A stretch of DNA of 64,000 nucleotides from Alisma plantago-aquatica. Taxonomy: Eukaryota; Streptophyta; Magnoliopsida; Alismatales; Alismataceae. Made by a program: the position numbers and the translations under genes. Below are positions 61,612 to 64,000 of this stretch, one piece after another. Within the stretch, counting starts at the first letter, position 1. Each line of letters begins with the position of its first letter. The stretch covers positions 887,791,835 through 887,855,834 of the forward strand of contig OY856410.1 of the NCBI GenBank assembly GCA_963693085.1, read 5' to 3'. The notes beneath the pieces are model-generated. The model was not told the origin of the DNA and made no database searches. It saw only the letters and a list, made by a program, of their open reading frames with translations.

Positions 61612-64000
61612 TGTAGCATCCAACTAACAAAAACATAATTAACTAATGCGGAAGCGTTCACTAAGCAGCATATTACAGAAAATCACTAAAAATTTTAAAC
61701 CTTTTTCAAAGAGACCCAATCATAAGAAAACTCTTTCAACAATAACCAATGTATTACATTTACATCATGGTTCATAAGAATATATCTTATACCATCTCTT
61801 CTCGAGGGTTACAACATCAACTGCCTTGTTAAAAGCTAAACACAGACAACATAATAACCTCGAGGCATCAAGCCAAGATCTCAAAATGATACATTAAAAG
61901 CACTAAGTACTAACTCCGAGGACCTGAGAGTACAGAGACGACACATAGGACTTCTATCTACCAAACACGATAGACAGCACACTCAACCTGAGTTTTCACT
62001 GTTGTCCTTGTAGCTGCTGATGTTCTTCATCCGAAAGATATTCTCAGTCTCTTTCACACTCGTCCACCTAAAAATGTTGGTTCCCACGGGGGTGAGACAA
62101 TTGAAAATTGCCCCAGCGAGAGATATAACTCTCCGCCAAAAACATCATTATTGTAGTTTAATTAATATAAAACTGAGCAGAGGATAAGCAGTTTAGATCA
62201 TTCTCATCTTTTAAAGTATTACACCTATCTATGATTGAACAGTAATTCATCTATTCTCTTTATAAGAAATAGAAAGAACATGTATAACATTTATCTACCA
62301 TACATTTTCAACATCTCAAGCTTTGCTCATGTCATTCATTATTCTGATGTGTCACCCATGATTCATTCTTGTTTCTATTTGTTGGCCTTAGCCAATCTGC
62401 TAAACAAGTATTCACTTATTCCAGACATGTGATTATATAAATCATCATGTCTTATTCAAGCATTAAACTATATCAATCAGTTATAAATGTTTCAGGCATT
62501 GGACTATACCAATCCTGATTACACATCCAGGCATTGGACTTTAACCAAACCTAATTACAGGCATTAAGCCTCTGTCAGGTATTTCTAATTATAGAGGCAT
62601 GGATAGCATGCGAAACATAACTATCAACATGAGATATCTAGCATCATGATTATAATCAACAGTAGCAGTAAGATATCAACATAAGCATGACCATTGTATG
62701 TACACAATTAAAGTCTTATGCATATCCACAACATAAGTATAATTACTATCTCTTAGTTGCACTAAGCATCATCTTTATGTAAAGAGAACAAACATGGGTT
62801 ATCATTCAATGTGAAGCGTCATGTATAACCCTAAACAGATATTCTATACGGCTGTATTACATATTTTATTATGTCCTGAGGAAATTGAGGATACCACTCA
62901 AAATCCAACTGACCACTGCTAAGTCGAAATCAGTGCCATACAAGATCTAGGAAGAGCCGGACTCCTAAGATCTTCTCCGCCCCCGGTCAGTACGGGTCCG
63001 CCACAGTGACACAAAAGGTCAAGCTGCTAACAGCCTAGTCCGTCCTTGGTATAGGTCACAGCACTAGTGAAAGAGGTGGGTACGCATACCCTACCATCTA
63101 AGGTACAACCGCAGTTGTCCTCTAATATCATCACATATATAATCACCGAGACACGACCGCATCCGTTCTCAACTAAGGGCTAGGTATGACCACATTCATC
63201 CTCCCTAAACACTTGAATTAAGGATGACAAGCACCCCGCATACTCATCAGTATGCGCTCCGAGTTTCCCTTAGGAATACTCGTTTCACCATCTGGCAAGT
63301 TCTGACACTCAGATGGATCTATGGCACATGACACTACATGATTAGAGTTGCACTTGATTAGTTATGCCAATTGGGTGAATTAAGGCTGCATCAAACAAGT
63401 GGACATACAAACCCTAATTCACTTCTAGCAAGCATATAAATATCAAAACCTGAAAAGATATAAAACATATGAAACATAATTTCTCATCTCATCATCACAT
63501 GGTAATATTCACTTGCCATTCATGAGACTACACCAGTCATCATGCTATCACATGATATAAATCCTTTTCACAATATCACAGGGTATCAACCCTTATCAAC
63601 ATAAGAGGAATACACCTCATTCAGGGCTCAATCATGCCCATGAAACATCTTGTTACTTCTTACTAAGTAACATCTAACCATATGGCTCACAAGGCCATTA
63701 AACATCTTGTCACCTCTCACTAGGCAACAATAACATATTAACTCATTTAATATAATAGTAACACCACTATTTCCTCCACATGGTTAGGGTTTACTATTCA
63801 CATGAATTAGGGTTTCATGTTCATTTTATCAATCCAACCCTAATATATTGTTCCATACATCTAGGAGCATCCATCGACATTCCAAGTATTTAATATTCTT
63901 ATCATTTATCATTAAATGATCATCAACACAAGGTATGAGTTTATCTCTCATCATTATCATGGTATGATTACATCATACTCATTTTAGCTTACTTATCAAG
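61612..64000 (-). repeat. Element C 5' LTR (cut by window end)
   Basis: TGTAGCATCC onward, nearly identical to 48767-49947 and then to 55750 onward. It shows the uninterrupted LINE target site at about 62776-62791. Confidence 0.93.

Larger units (their letters stand above)
23599..64000 (-). mobile_element. Element B: degraded Tekay/Del-like Ty3/gypsy retrotransposon, runs past the window end
   Basis: 3' LTR at 23599-28103, internal region 28104-28211 plus 37163-40950, primer site 40934-40945, and 5' LTR beginning at 40951. The 5' LTR is split by solo LTR D and element C, and its remainder lies beyond 64000. Pol similarity and the chromodomain-like C-terminus place it in the Tekay-type chromovirus group. 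The left flank GTTAG at 23594-23598 is a candidate target duplication that cannot be tested within this window. Confidence 0.85.
48767..64000 (-). mobile_element. Element C: young non-autonomous gypsy LTR retrotransposon, runs past the window end
   Basis: 3' LTR 48767-60000 (containing a LINE), internal region 60001-61611 (1611 bp), primer site 61594-61605, 5' LTR from 61612 to beyond the window. There is no gag-pol, only pieces alignable with the leader and protease-linker part of element B. The two LTRs differ by only about ten positions over the first ~1.16 kb by eye. The right target duplication lies outside the window; the left flank is AGAAA. Confidence 0.88.

Overview
This 64 kb window looks like a transposable-element-packed intergenic block from a flowering plant with a large genome. 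I find no host protein gene, no host tRNA gene and no functional rRNA gene. The plant assignment rests on plant-type elements: Tekay/Del-like Ty3/gypsy LTRs, a Cassandra TRIM carrying 5S rRNA-like LTRs, En/Spm (CACTA) transposase with DUF4218 and DUF4216 regions, an RNase H-bearing L1 LINE and many telo-box motifs. The species cannot be read from the sequence.

Region by region. 1-9794: a decayed CACTA element on the minus strand (transposase plus a second gene with tandemly duplicated exons), between two related LTR-like repeats. 9795-17420: a dead Ty1/copia element on the minus strand, interrupted by a non-autonomous gypsy element E (12218-17282). 17630-23200: a probable second CACTA-like element with a broken Ulp1-like cysteine protease gene, carrying an intact Cassandra TRIM (22058-22890). 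23599 to beyond 64000: a minus-strand Tekay-like gypsy element B. Its 3' LTR is 23599-28103, its degraded pol is 28104-28211 plus 37163-40950, and its 5' LTR starts at 40951.

Element B has been entered repeatedly. A 9 kb LARD-like element A (28212-37162, duplication ACCAC) sits in its chromodomain codons. A hAT-like element (38672-39424) sits in its reverse transcriptase. A 4.8 kb solo LTR D (43446-48233, duplication ATCTC) sits in its 5' LTR, and element C (48767 to beyond the window end) sits further along the same LTR. Element C's own 3' LTR is interrupted by a nearly complete L1 LINE (49948-55733, 16-bp duplication).

The nesting gives a relative order: B first; A, the hAT, D and C later; the LINE after C. 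C's two LTRs are very alike by eye, so C and the LINE look youngest. Most elements have lost their own enzymes. A, C and E keep LTRs, a methionine-initiator primer site and a polypurine tract but no gag-pol, so they would have depended on a related Tekay element. The only nearly complete protein set belongs to the LINE: ORF1 is intact and ORF2 is broken only by three TAG codons. Several LTRs carry family-specific arrays of short, often self-complementary repeats, which are the least explained structures here.
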